Positions 1 through 10,221 are shown, counted from the stretch's first letter. The stretch is DNA of 64,000 nucleotides from Anthoceros angustus (GCA_010909165.1 MU008173.1:310001-374000), one strand, 5' to 3'. Made by a program: numbers and translations. The notes: generated by a model from the letters alone, not told the origin.

Positions 1-560
1 GGGAATGTTCGTTGCTGGATACACTTACTGAGGTGATGTAGGGCCCGACCCCTCGGGATTTGTCCCCTACCTGACCTCCTTGCCTGTCATGAGGGTAGTG
101 CAGCGATGGCGTGAGTCGAATTGACTCACCCTCAAAAAAGGGAAGGAAGGAAGGATCTGTACCCGGTGGCGCGGAAGGAAATTCGCCTCCTGGTCGTAAA
201 TCTGCAGAACTACGTAGCAAAGCCTAACTTGGATTCTCTGAAATTTTTGTAATTCTTTACCACCCTAAATTATTCCTTGTTTTGCTGAATCAAAATGAAC
301 CATCGCGACGCCTGGCTGGCCGGCCGTCTTTCACTGAGTGCTCTCTGTGCTACCACGGCCTGATCGGGGCCTTCTCCTCAAGAGCTGATTTGCTGGTGGA
401 GACAGCAAAGATGTGGGCCGTCCAAGTCCCGGACCCTGAATCAGGTTTCATCCATCTCTGCCCGTTGATTGGCAAAGTGCGTTCGCGGTGTAGAAAATTC
501 TCGTGCACCTCATGACATGATACCTGTCCTTGTCCAGACGCGCTTCTCTGAGCCGCAAAA
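1..560. other. Upstream flank, no gene recognised
   Basis: No supported coding region is visible. The short open frames on both strands here have no recognisable motif. The stretch probably contains the promoter and 5' leader of the oxidoreductase gene starting at 561, but I see no convincing TATA box close to that start. Confidence 0.4.
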
Positions 561-1655
561 ATGTCTGTCACGACTCTTGGCACAGGCGAGTTCGAAAAGA
601 AGATCCTGAGAAAGAAGGTGGTGGTGGTCGGAGCCGGGCTTGCCGGCGCGCTTGTGGCCAAGAAGTTGGAGAATCATGCCGAGGTATTCCTCGTAGATGC
701 TAAGGACTTCTTCGAGGTCCCCACGGCAGCAAGACGGTGCATAGCGGAGCCGGCATTGGCCGCTAGAGCATGCTTCCTCCACTCCGACTATCTGGAGAAG
801 CCAACCCTAGTAACAAACAGCGCCCGCAACGCCACCCGCACCGCCGTCACCACAGACCACGGCGAGCACATCGAGTTCGACTTCCTCGTCATCGCCACAG
901 ACAACACCTACAAGAACGCGCTTACCAGGGAGGGCCGCCTCGAGGAGTTCCAGAAGGAGAACAAGAAGCTTGAGGCAGCCAAGCATGTGCTCATCGTGGG
1001 AGGGGGACCTTCGGGGGTTGAGCTGGCAGCGGAGGTGGCGACCAATTTCCCGGACGCCAAGCTCACGCTGGTGCACGCCGGGAGCAGGCTGCTGGAGCAC
1101 ATCCATCCCTCCGCGTCCAAGAAAGCCCTAGCGTGGCTGCAGGCCCGGGGAGTGGAGGTGATCTTGGAGGACAAGGTGGAGAACCTCAAGGCCCCGCCCT
1201 ACGCCACGGCCAAGGGCACCAAGATCCCGGCCGACGTGCACTTCCTGTGCTGCGGCAAGGCCGTGGGAAGCCCCTGGCTCCGGGAATCCGACTTCAAGGA
1301 CGCCCTGGACGAGCAGGGCCGGCTCAAGGTGGACGACACGCTGCGGGTGCCTGGCTTCCACAACGTGTTCGCGGTCGGGGATCTCACGGCCATCAAGGAG
1401 ATGAAAAAGGGGCACTACGCGGAGGCGCACGCCAATGTGTGCATCCAGAACATCAAGAAGCTCATCAAGGATCCCAAGTGCAAGCAGCTCAAGAAGTACA
1501 GGACGTCCAGATGCCTGGTGGCCGTGGTTCCGCTGGGCCGCCACAGCGCCATCTACCAGAGCCCGTGCTGCCTGTGCAGCGGCCGCGTAGCTGCCATCTG
1601 CCAGTGCAGCGATCTCGGCGTCTCCCGCACCAGGCGCCTGTTCGGGCTCAAGTAA
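561..1655 (+). CDS. FSP1/AIFM2-like FAD/NAD(P)H oxidoreductase
   Basis: This intronless 364-residue protein is a two-dinucleotide-domain pyridine nucleotide-disulphide oxidoreductase of the plant AIF-homologue/FSP1 (AIFM2) group, which reduces quinones with NAD(P)H. What is seen: an N-terminal Rossmann motif GAGLAG at residues 24-29 for FAD, a second GGGPSG at 147-152 for NAD(P)H followed by VELAAE, and the second FAD contact NVFAVGDLTAIKE around 268-280 with GD at 273-274. Length matches the usual 360-370 residues and the C-terminus keeps the family pattern VVPLGR...RRLFGLK, so it appears complete. The start at 561 places the first glycine motif at the usual distance. Residue 2 is Ser, so the Met-Gly myristoylation start of animal FSP1 is absent. 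Substrate and location are inferred from family only. Codon use is GC-rich, unlike the AT-rich flank that follows. Confidence 0.9.
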   Translation: MSVTTLGTGEFEKKILRKKVVVVGAGLAGALVAKKLENHAEVFLVDAKDFFEVPTAARRCIAEPALAARACFLHSDYLEKPTLVTNSARNATRTAVTTDHGEHIEFDFLVIATDNTYKNALTREGRLEEFQKENKKLEAAKHVLIVGGGPSGVELAAEVATNFPDAKLTLVHAGSRLLEHIHPSASKKALAWLQARGVEVILEDKVENLKAPPYATAKGTKIPADVHFLCCGKAVGSPWLRESDFKDALDEQGRLKVDDTLRVPGFHNVFAVGDLTAIKEMKKGHYAEAHANVCIQNIKKLIKDPKCKQLKKYRTSRCLVAVVPLGRHSAIYQSPCCLCSGRVAAICQCSDLGVSRTRRLFGLK

Positions 1656-1999
1656 GATCAGAATGATCGAGCCCCGCGCTTGCCTACGCATGCACTTGCT
1701 GATGCAATTCCGCATGCGATCCACTTCATGCCGCAAACCGTTTGCCTTTCTACGCCAGCATCTCCAAGTAACGAAATACCTGCGAACCCTAAACGCCTTG
1801 AGAGTGAAATCCCGACCGTGTGTTGAAAAACAGATGAAGTTGTGAAAGGAAGAGATTGGTCCACAACATGTGTGATCCACTTGTGATGAGGAAATTAAAT
1901 ATCCCTTCTTGGCTAGAGGTTCTGGGATTTTGTTTATACATCCTTATGGTGATCTCCATGTACTGTACATATTTACATATCTATCTTTATTTATATTTT
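1656..1999. other. 3' flank of oxidoreductase gene
   Basis: This stretch changes gradually from GC-rich gene sequence to AT-rich DNA. No additional gene is supported. Open frames here are short or antisense to the preceding gene. Confidence 0.4.
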
Positions 2000-2329
2000 G
2001 TTGTGAAGTAAAAATATTTATTTTCAAAATATTTTTGATAAATTGAGTTCACATAGAACTGGTTATTATAAAGTCTAATCAATCTATTAATATTATTAAT
2101 TTATTGGCAAACCAGTTAATCAACCAGCTGACTTTCAAGAATTGTTGAATCGTTTGATGGATTGAGTGGACAAAAAACTGATTATTACAAAATTTTATAA
2201 ATTTATAGTTTTATTAAATTATTGAAGAACTAGCTAGTTAATTACTCAAGTTAAGTCAAGTTTTTATACTCAACTTTTCATGACCGATGAACTCACTCTG
2301 GAGTCCCACACTTAGGAAAGGCCGAGACG

Positions 2330-2705
2330 CGTGTTGGCGGTGATGAAGCTCATAGCTTTTGAAGACAATGAAGTTTGAGCTTTTGAAGATGATGAAGCTC
2401 AAAGCAGATAGGGAAAGGCTCGAGACGTGTTGGTAGCTGATGAAGCTCATAGCTTTTGAAGATGATGAAGCTCAAAGCTTTTGAAGATGATGAAGCTCAG
2501 AGTAGATAGGGAAAGGCTCGAGATGTGTTGGCAGCTGATGAAGCTCATAACTTTTGAAGATGATGAAGCTCAGAGCAGATAGGGAAAGGCTCGAGACGTG
2601 TTGGCAGCTGATGAAGCTCATAGCTTTTGAAAATGATGAAGCGCAGAGCAGATAGGGAGAGCTCGAGGCTTGAGAGGTGTTGGTAGCTAATGAGTCTAAG
2701 GTATC
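2330..2705. repeat. Minisatellite TGATGAAGCTCA-rich, first array
   Basis: Degenerate tandem units of roughly 70-110 bases contain TGATGAAGCTCATAGC, TTTTGAAGATGATGAAG, AGATAGGGAAAGGCTCGAGA and TGTTGGCAGC. A second array lies at 3230-3605. A single related unit occurs at 18355-18490, next to GAGTGCACTGTCCTCAGTG, and matches the right edge of these arrays (GAGTGCAATGTTCATAGTG). That single unit may resemble the ancestral state from which the arrays were amplified. Confidence 0.75.
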
Positions 2706-3229
2706 GAGCTTTAAAGAGTGCAATGTTCATAGTGTTCAGGCTCCAAATTAAATTTTAAACGTCACAACTAGATATACAGATCGACCACCTCAATTATGTA
2801 TACAGATTTCCCGCCTCAATTACAGTTTAATATAAGGTGATGAGTTAGTTAGAGAATGAGAAGTCTCAATCTCTGAGCAAGCAATGGCGACAAGTCAGTT
2901 GTGAAGTAAAATATTATTTTCAAAATATTTTTGATAAATTGAGTTCACATAGAACTGGTTATTATAAAGTCTAATCAATCTATTAATATTATTAATTTAT
3001 TGGCAAACCAGTTAATCAACCAGCTGACTTTCAAGAATTGTTGAATCGTTTGATGGATTGAGTGGACAAAAAACTGATTATTACAAAATTTTATAAATTT
3101 ATAGTTTTATTAAATTATTGAAGAACTAGCTAGTTAATTACTCAAGTTAAGTCAAGTTTTATTTATATACCGAACTTTTCGCACTGATGAACTCACTCTA
3201 GGGAGTCCGGCACACTTAGGAAAGGCTGG

Positions 3230-3605
3230 AGACGTGTTGGCAGCTGATGAAGCTCATAGCTTTTGAAGACAATGAAGTTCAGAGCTTTTGAAGATGATGA
3301 AGCTCAAAGCAGATAGGGAAAGGCTCGAGACGTGTTGGTAGCTGATGAAGCTCATAGCTTTTGAAGATGATGAAGCTCAAAGCTTTTGAAGATGATGAAG
3401 CTCAGAGTAGATAGGGAAAGGCTCGAGATGTGTTGGCAGCTGATGAAGCTCATAACTTTTGAAGATGATGAAGCTCGAGGCGGATAGGAAAGGCTCGGGG
3501 CGTGTTGGCGGTGAAGCTCATAGCTTTTGAAAATGATGAAGCTCGAGTAGATAGGAAGGCTCGAGGCTTGAGAGGTGTTGGTAGCTAATGAGTCTAAGGT
3601 ATCGA
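3230..3605. repeat. Minisatellite TGATGAAGCTCA-rich, second array
   Basis: This is the counterpart of the array at 2330-2705 in the second copy of the direct duplication, with the same unit words. The part after 3470 is deletion-rich compared with the first array. Confidence 0.75.
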
Positions 3606-3785
3606 GCTTTAAAGAGTGCAATGTTCATAGTGTTCAGGCTCCAAATTAAATTTTAAACGTCACAACTAGATATACAGATCGACCACCTCAATTATGTATA
3701 CAGATTTCCCGCCTCAATTACAGTTTAATATAAGGTGATGAGTTAGTTAGAGAATGAGAAGTCTCAATCTCTGAGCAAGCAATGG

Positions 3786-4550
3786 TTGGCCAGAAGAACG
3801 GGCGCTCACATCGAAAGTTCCCTTGTCGTTGTCTACTTCTATGTCCGACTAGGGCAAAGGTGGTGGCAGCCAAGGCGAAGATGGCGGCCATGCGATGTGC
3901 CACAGCACTCTACGCCTTGTGGCCGGCGATAGGTCTCGATGGGCATTCTTTGTGCAGGCGGTGGCGAAATTGTGATCGAGAGGGATTCGGGCGTTGGAGT
4001 TCAAGTCAATGGTGTTGAAGAAGATCATCACCTTGGCCGGCAGGGATAAGGTGAGTGAGGCATTGCCGGAGTATCATGTTATGTTTGGAACGGATGGACT
4101 CACTAAGTACGGTGGGAAATGCAGAGCATTGTGAGGTAGGTGGGAGTTGCTGCTACACAATCTGCTCCACAGGTTCTTCCATGGAAGCTCAGAGCCACAT
4201 CATAGAGCCTGCGTTCAGTGGCGGTAAGTGCATGTTGCGACTTGTGGGGCGTCTGGCTAGATTGGGGCATTGAGGCGTTGGGGTTGAGTGATGTTGACAT
4301 GCATGGACATGGTTGCGTGTTGCATGGGCCGGCGCAAGCTTAGCATTTTCGAGGTTCAGTGGCCGACTCCAAGTCGAATATTGTTGTCAAGGAAGGGTGG
4401 GGGAGCGGGGTTGCATTTTTAGTCTGACGGCGTTACTGGAGGTCGATTGTGATGTAGACTAGCTTGGGTGCTCGTCGGGCTTAGGAAGCTCTCCATGTGA
4501 TCATTCGCTTCCATCTCACGATCAGCAAAAGCTGATCGTGTGATGGAAGT
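3786..4550. other. No recognisable gene
   Basis: Mixed-composition sequence with only short open frames on both strands and no motif that I recognise. A short hairpin is visible near 4501-4545, where GATCAGCAAAAGCTGATC is a palindrome inside TTCCATCTCACGATCAGC and its complement. Confidence 0.35.
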
Positions 4551-4554
4551 GAAT

Positions 4555-4960
4555 AATTGTTGTTTGAAGGCTATTGAAGTGGAAGGGGAAGCGAAAGCTC
4601 GTTCCAAGATCGTAGAAGATCGTGTGAAGGCTATGGAAGTGGAAGCGGGAGCGGAAGCTCGTTCCAAAGCCTGGAAGATTGTGTGAAGACTATGGAAGCA
4701 TTTGTAATGGTAGCGGAATATCGATCGCGCTTGAGGATAATGTGAAGACTATGGAAGGGTTTGCAACGGTAGCGGAAGATCCTTCGCGTTTGAAGACTCT
4801 AGAAGATAATGTGAAGACTATGGTAGCGTTTGTAATGGTAGTCGGAGATCGTTTTAAGGCTCTGGAAATGTATGCAAAGAGCTGTCCATCATGTAAAACT
4901 CTTCGGATGATCTACCAGGTACTCTATTCATATAATTTAATATTATTTTGTTTTTAATAT
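4555..4960 (+). pseudogene. Degenerate repeat-coding fragment (coiled-coil-like)
   Basis: Words such as GTGAAGACTATGGAAG, GAAGATAATGTGAAG and GAAGCTCGTTCCAA recur every 60-70 bases. Frame fragments read like heptad-type sequence (RLKTLEDNVKTM, EDRVKAMEVEAGAEARSKA), which suggests a decayed coiled-coil-coding repeat. Frames are interrupted by stops, so no intact protein can be proposed. It lies just upstream of the RuvB-like fragment and may belong to the same dispersed repeat unit. The function is unknown. Confidence 0.35.
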
Positions 4961-5010
4961 GAATATTAATACGTTTATCTTTTCTAGTGTGACTGCCAAC
5001 TCAACCTTGC

Positions 5011-5268
5011 ATAGCAGAAGAGGTGAGGTACATCTTGGGCTTATGTTCCGAGGAGATTGAAGTGGCGGAAGATTTGAAGAAGTATCTCATTGACATTGCC
5101 GAAGTGACTTCCATCTGGTTTGTGAGGAACTTGATCATGGCACTAGCATGCCGGCAGAAAGCGAAGCAGTTGGATATCGAAGATATCACCAAAGCTCTTC
5201 TCTTTTCGCTGAGATTGAAGACAGTTCAGCATGAGCCGTCAGAATCCATTGAGCGACCTACAATCTAA
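5011..5268 (+). pseudogene. RuvB-like ATPase C-terminal fragment (tentative)
   Basis: The frame reads RYILGLCSEEIEVAEDL, then TSIWFVRNLIMALA, then LDIEDITKALLFSLRLKT. This order resembles the C-terminal lid region of RuvB-like helicases (EEDVEISEDAL, TSLRYAINLITAA, VEVEDI..VYSLFLDVKRS). The Walker motifs and the rest of the protein are absent, so it is at most an exon-sized relic. A sequence ending in TTTTCTAG at about 4987 could be a splice acceptor upstream. A second, frame-shifted version lies at 17400-17570. The assignment rests on pattern only and the remnant could be a different helical domain. Confidence 0.4.
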
Positions 5269-6035
5269 TGATCGACTGAAGGTTTACAATTGTGCACTTG
5301 TACCATTTTCAAGCTTTCTGAGGAACCTCAAGGCCCATGCACAATGTACCTTGAGCTGATGCGTGGATGGCTTTTCATTATCCGAGATTTTTGGTTCAGG
5401 TTCTTCAAGGTTGAGGGGAGGAAATGTTGTGTGATCTGGACTTCTTCTTGGATGACTCCCCACGGAGCGCGGAATAGCGTGGCCGTGGGAAGTGTTGTGA
5501 ATCCAACTTCCCGCTTATCGACTACAATCTTGTGCTTTACAAAGTGTCCAGGGCATAATTGGCCTGATCATTTTGGTTTTTCACTGGATGTGGGGCAATC
5601 TGTTAGAATAGCTTTGTGTCTTACAATTGGGGCTTGGATGAGGTAACATTACAATTGGGGCTTGGATGAGGTAACATTACAATTGGGGCTTGGATGAGGT
5701 AACATTCTGCTCTAGCCTTTGAATGAATCATACTGGTACTGCTGAACATATTAGAAACAATCCTAGGAATTTCGGGGGTGGCGAATTTCATCGAAAATGC
5801 TGGCTCGAAGATATCGAGGGTTTGATTGCCCCAAGGGATATGGCTCCACATCCAGAGGCCTTGGCGCTCGACATTATCGAGATCCAGGAAGCAGACGAGT
5901 CACCTTACCTTATTTCTCTAGACTACCGGTTGCATAGTGGAGAGCAAGACAGCAACAGGAAGTGATGACTGACTTAGAGCTCTCGCTGTATCATACCTCT
6001 CCACCATCGTCATCTTCAAAGCTTTGGAAGATGAT
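5020..6035. repeat. Dispersed segmental duplication, copy 1
   Basis: This segment matches 17390-18390 in the same orientation: it begins with the GAGGAGATTGAAGTG region, contains the AAGGCCCATGCACA, GGGATATGGCTCCACATCCAGAGGCC and GAGAGCAAGACAGCAACAG words, and ends near TCATCTTCAAAGCTTTGGAAGATGATGAA. The two copies differ by substitutions and indels, so the duplication is older than the near-identical tandem pairs in this window. In copy 1 a 28-base unit (ACAATTGGGGCTTGGATGAG plus 8 bases) is present three times at about 5620-5705, against once in copy 2. Confidence 0.8.
5620..5706. repeat. 28-bp tandem repeat x3
   Basis: The unit ACAATTGGGGCTTGGATGAG followed by GTAACATT is repeated three times head to tail. 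The homologous locus at about 18022-18050 has one unit, so this is a local expansion. Confidence 0.85.
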
Positions 6036-6741
6036 GAATGTAGCTTATATCTGGTCCGTTTAATATTCTTTTAGTATCTTTTCAAGAATATGAATAATGA
6101 AATTAAATACAATCAAGGTTGAAATGTTTATAAAGAATTGGAGCTTTATATATTATATTATAGAAATCCAAAAAAAATATGGATATCTATTTTAGAGATT
6201 AATTTCGATAAATTGCATTCTTACATTTTTCACTAAGGAGTTCCTACAGGAAGCAAACTTTGACTTGAGGGAGGGACAAAGTGTAGAATGTGGATGTTTA
6301 GTGCCACCCAGGTTGTCACCTAAGTTGAGCTTTGTGGGGCAAAGTGTGGATGTATAGTGCCACCTAGGTTCTCGCCCTAGTTTTGACTTCGAGGGGGAGA
6401 CAAACTGTAGAATGTGGGTGTATAGTGCCTAACTTAAGCTTCATGGAACAAAGTATGTGCCTCCCAGAACATTCTCGCCTTATTTAACAGTTATCGCATA
6501 AGTTCACAATTATCTCCTAAGCTAAGCTTTGTTGCTTGGCTGTGTGAACTTTTCACTAAGAGTGCATAAGAATCTTGGATCACTTGTTATATTAGATATC
6601 ACTAAGCATTGTGATCTCTTTCATGGTGAGGGAGAATATAGTATGCTCTAGTGAATGTGATTCGCTGCGATTAATCGATATAAGGGCAAAATTTTATCGG
6701 TATGAGAGTAAAATATTACTGAAAGAAAAAATAAAATTCAC

Positions 6742-6748
6742 TATATAT
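6742..6748 (+). promoter_or_regulatory. TATA box of six-cysteine secreted protein gene
   Basis: TATATAT lies 36 bases before the start codon at 6784, in the context AAATTCACTATATATGTC. The same element with the same context is found at 21718-21724, before the third gene copy. This conservation supports a real core promoter and implies a very short 5' leader. Confidence 0.6.
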
Positions 6749-6783
6749 GTCTAACATGGTGATCATTTAGTTCATTCAGCCGT

Positions 6784-7410
6784 ATGACAATGGCTTTAAA
6801 ACATTGGATAAGTGTTTTACTCGCACTCGTAGTATTATCTTCTTTTTCATCTATGATGAGCGAAGCAAAACGTACAGGAATTTTCGGAGCTTATAGTGGT
6901 GTGGTCGCCACAACTTATAATGTCACATATTATCCTACTTACGCGGACATAACTCCTAGTAAGACTTCCAAAACCTAAGTTTTCTCAATTGTGTTATGAA
7001 AGAAACATTCAAATGCATTGGAATATGTTTCTAGATTGAGGTGTATACATATGTATTGATTACACTTTGTTCTTGGTACAGGGTGTAGTCTTGCCTTTGA
7101 TGAGGAGTTAGACAAAGGCTTATGGATTATCCTTCGTACTAGCATCATTCAACAACAAAATGTTTCCTGTCATCAAGAATTGGATATTTGTGACCTTAGT
7201 TCTCTTGTTGATCCATCCATACAATACACTTCATCAAAAATATGTGACGGGAGAAATACGGAGAGACTAAAATTTTTGGGAGAAGTGACATGTGAGAAAA
7301 CTAATCCACTTGATTGTCCCGAGGCCATCATATCAAAACCAGCCTGGAAAAGACTCCTTGGCCCATTTGGAGTACAAAAATCCAAAGAGATTAGTATAGA
7401 TTTTGTATAA
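6784..7410 (+). CDS. Secreted six-cysteine protein, unknown family (copy 1)
   Basis: This two-exon gene encodes about 167 residues. Exon 1 is 6784-6958 and exon 2 is 7082-7410, with a phase-1 intron bounded by GTAAGA and GGTACAG. The N-terminal 25-30 residues are a hydrophobic signal peptide (LLALVVLSS region) ending near SEAKR. The mature part has GIFGAYSGVVATTYNVTYYP before the intron, then CSLAFDEELDKG, SCHQELDICDLSS, KICDG, VTCEK and LDCPEA: six cysteines, consistent with three disulphides in an apoplastic protein. I do not recognise the family. The homologue at 21766-22408 shares the intron position, and a deletion-rich copy lies at 8686-9287. Evidence for function is lacking. Family conservation plus a conserved TATA box argues for a real gene. 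Confidence 0.75.
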
Positions 7411-7539
7411 GCCAAAAATTAAAACAATCTAATTGTTGAATATTAAGGTTTTCTTGAAAGACCGATGTTTAAAATTTATGAAAAAAATCTAAATCTAAAT
7501 TAGTCTCATATTTATGAGACTAATGAGCCAACTCTACAT

Positions 7540-7745
7540 ACCACACAAATCCTTGTTTTCCCATCTTGGAAATTACTCTCATTATAGGTTGACTCCTCGA
7601 CCAAAAGCTTTTACCAAATCCATGGTACAAACTCGGCTTCTATACCCTTGTGCTTTTTCTCCTCACTTGCATCTTAGGGCATGCTCTCACATCTAGGCAC
7701 CCGTGTAAATGATTGACATTAATACATACGCAGGCATCTTGTGTG
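7540..7745 (-). pseudogene. PPR gene 3' end remnant (copy 1)
   Basis: The antisense of this stretch matches the 3' end of the PPR gene at 22550-22740 (E-motif region: the words TGCTTTTTCTCCTCACTTGC and GTGTAAATG.TTGACAT.AATACATACGC). At about 7745 the similarity stops and the sequence jumps to one matching 26165 (AAGCATAGAATTG.GAGCC), so the whole PPR body of about 3.4 kb is missing here. This part of the first tandem copy also has many small deletions relative to 9460-9650. Confidence 0.7.
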
Positions 7746-8084
7746 TCTAGCTTAGCTTAAACCCTAAGCATAGAATTGCGAGCCTTGTGAGATTTGGACT
7801 AAAGAAAATCTTAGCCAGGGTATATAAAGAACAAGGGTAGCATGTGTGACGCCTACACAAAACACCATAATATTCATCAAGGCGGAATAATGTAAGCCTA
7901 TTATGAAAAATTGCCGCCGCTTGGTACTTTTCATCGATTACTAATTCACGACAAACACGGCTCTTGAAAGCACTGCGCTGCTAAGCAATTTTTTTTCAGG
8001 TTTCAATTTTCTCCAAGTTGTTTGAAATGAGGGTGCTAAGGTGCGAGGATCTTGCCAAGCGGCAATGCTCGATTATAAGTAGAG
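7746..8084. other. Segment homologous to the 26165-26275 region
   Basis: The left part matches the sequence upstream of the small cysteine-rich peptide gene at 26444 (TAGAATTG.GAGCC, AAATCTTAGCCAGGG). A TATATAAAG motif is at about 7821, and its copy is at 9714-9722. No coding region is supported. Confidence 0.55.
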
Positions 8085-8685
8085 AAATCCAAAAAAAATA
8101 TGGATATCTATTTTAGAGATTAATTTCGATAAATTGCATTCTTACATTTTTCACTAAGGAGTTCCTACAGGAAGCAAACTTTGACTTGAGGGAGGGACAA
8201 AGTGTAGAATGTGGATGTTTAGTGCCACCCAAGTTGTCACCTAAGTTGAGCTTTGTGGGGCAAAGTGTGGATGTATAGTGCCACCTAGGTTCTCGCCCTA
8301 GTTTTGACTTGAGGGGAGACAAGCAGAATGTGTATAGTGCCTAACTTAAGCTTCATGGAACAAAGTATGTGCCTCCAACATTCTCGCCTTATTTATGATT
8401 ATCGCATAAGTTCACAATTATCTCCTAAGCTAAGCTTTGTTGCTTGGTGTGAACTTTTCACTAAGAGTGCATAAGAATCTTGGATCACTTGTTATATTAG
8501 ATATCACTAAGCATTGTGATCTCTTTCATGGTGAGGGAGAATATAGTATGCTCTAGTGAATGTGATTCACTGCGATTAATCGATATAAGGGCAAAATTTT
8601 ATCGGTATGAGAGTAAAATATTACTGAAAAGAAAAATAAAATTCACTATATATGTCTAACATGGTGATCATTTAGTTCATTCATT

Positions 8686-9287
8686 ATGACAATGGCTTTA
8701 AAACATTGGATAAGTGTTTTACTCGACTCGTAGTATTATCTTCTTTTCATCTATGAGCAAGCGACAGAATTTTTGAGCTTATAGTGGTGTGGTCGCCACA
8801 ACTTATAATGTCACATATTATCCTACTTACGGACATAACTCCTAGTAAGACTTCCAAAACCTAAGTTTTCTCAATTGTGTTATGAAAGAAACATTCAAAT
8901 GCATTGGAATATGTTTCTAGATTGAGGTGTATACATATGTATTGATTACACTTTGTTCTTGGTAGTGTGTAGTCTTGCCTTTGATGAGGAGTTAGACAAA
9001 GGCTTATGGATTATCCTTCAGACTAGCATCATTCAACAACAAAATGTTTCTGTCATCAAGAATTGGATATTTGTGACCTTAGTTCTCTTGTTGATCCATC
9101 CATACAATACACTTCATCAAAAATATGTGACGGGAGAAATACGGAGACTAAAATTTTGGGAGAAGTGACATGTGAGAAAACTAATCCACTTGATTGTCCC
9201 GAGGCCATCATATCAAAACCAGCTGAAAAGACTCCTTGGCCCATTTGGAGTACAAAAATCCAAAGAGATTAGTATAGATTTTGTATA
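8686..9287 (+). pseudogene. Secreted six-cysteine protein, deletion-rich copy 2
   Basis: This is the counterpart of 6784-7410 in the second tandem unit. It keeps the start context, the intron (GTAAGA at about 8844, though the acceptor has been altered to GGTAGTGTG) and the stop at 9285-9287. It has several small deletions: in the signal peptide, in the AKRTGIFG region, at the 3' splice site and in the KPAWKR segment, breaking the frame. These losses fall inside the junction-centred error zone, so this may be an assembly artefact of the gene at 6784 rather than a real pseudogene. Confidence 0.7.
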
Positions 9288-9454
9288 AGCCAAAAATTAA
9301 AACAATCTAATTGTTGAATATTAAGGTTTTCTTGAAAGACCGATGTTTAAAATTTATGAAAAAAATCTAAATCTAAATTAGTCTCATATTTATGAGACTA
9401 ATGAGCCAACTCTACATACCACACAAATCCTTGTTTTCCCATCTTGGAAATTAC

Positions 9455-9650
9455 TCTCATTATAGGTTGACTCCTCGACCAAAAGCTTTGTACCACCAGT
9501 CCATTGGTACAAACCTGTCCGCTTCTATACCCTTGTGCTTTTTCTCCTCACTTGCATCTTCAGGGCATGCTCTCACATCTAGGCACCCGTGTAAATGATT
9601 GACATTAATACATACGCTGAGGCATCTTGTGTGTCTAGCTTAGCTTAAAC
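9455..9650 (-). pseudogene. PPR gene 3' end remnant (copy 2)
   Basis: This is the cleaner copy of the remnant at 7540. Antisense to it one can follow the PPR C-terminal exon words seen at 22550-22740, including GCATGCTCTCACATCTAGGC against GCCTGCTCCCACATCTGGGC. The E-motif frame is not maintained. Similarity then switches at about 9651 to the region matching 26165. This marks the same internal loss of the PPR body. Confidence 0.7.
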
Positions 9651-9999
9651 CCTAAGCATAGAATTGCGGAGCCTTGTGAGATTTGGAAGACGCAAAGAAA
9701 ATCTTAGCCAGGGTATATAAAGAACAAGGGTAGCATGTGCGCCAGCACTTTCACACAAAAACACCATAATATTCATACCGGCGGAATAATGTAAGCCTAT
9801 TATGAAAAAATTGCCGCCGCTTGGTACTTTTCATACAGTTACTAATTCACGACAAACACGGCTCTTCGAAAGCACCTGCGCCTGTGCTAAGCAATTTTTC
9901 AGATTGGGATTTCAATTTTCTCTCCAAGTTGTTTGAAATGAGGGTGCTAAGGTGCAGGGATGCTGCCTGCCAAGCGGCAATGCTCAGTTATAAGTAGAG

Positions 10000-10220
10000 T
10001 ACGTCCATTCAGATATATTCAAAATAGGCCTCATGGCCAGACACATAACAACTTAGTACTGGAAGATCCGAGATGACAGCAACTCCAAAGACAGCGCCCC
10101 CTACGACATACACTGCGTAGTAACACGAAAATGTTTTGGCCACCTAAGGAAGTTCAGGGTCCGAAGATTCAACTGCACACAAACCGGCTACACTATCGGG
10201 AACTGAGGTCACGTTTCTAA
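10000..10220. other. No gene recognised
   Basis: Unique sequence that begins exactly where the second 1.92-kb unit ends. No coding signal was found. Confidence 0.4.
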
Positions 10221-10221
10221 A

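Larger units (their letters stand above)
2000..3785. repeat. Direct duplication, about 0.89 kb x2
   Basis: The unit at 2000-2887 is repeated at 2898-3785. Both begin with GTTGTGAAGTAAAA and end with GAGCAAGCAATGG. Between the two copies most of the length is identical, but 2260-2380 in copy 1 and 2900-2920 plus 3470-3570 in copy 2 show clusters of small deletions and some substitutions such as CAGAG to CGAGG. No protein-coding gene is supported. The open frames with repeated ELH/SFIIFKS words are translations of the internal minisatellite. Confidence 0.85.
6164..9999. repeat. Tandem direct duplication, 1.92 kb x2
   Basis: Copy 1 is 6164-8084 and copy 2 is 8085-9999. Each starts with AAATCCAAAAAAAATATGG and ends with TATAAGTAGAG. 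Each copy contains the secreted six-cysteine protein gene and a remnant of a PPR gene 3' end. Copy 1 is clean up to about 7540 and then has many small deletions to 8084. Copy 2 is deletion-rich from 8085 to about 9270 and clean from about 9480 on. The corrupted stretch is thus continuous across the junction. Confidence 0.9.

Noticed and set aside
1128-1880. 250-codon minus-strand frame
   Set aside because: It is antisense to the oxidoreductase gene and has no motif.
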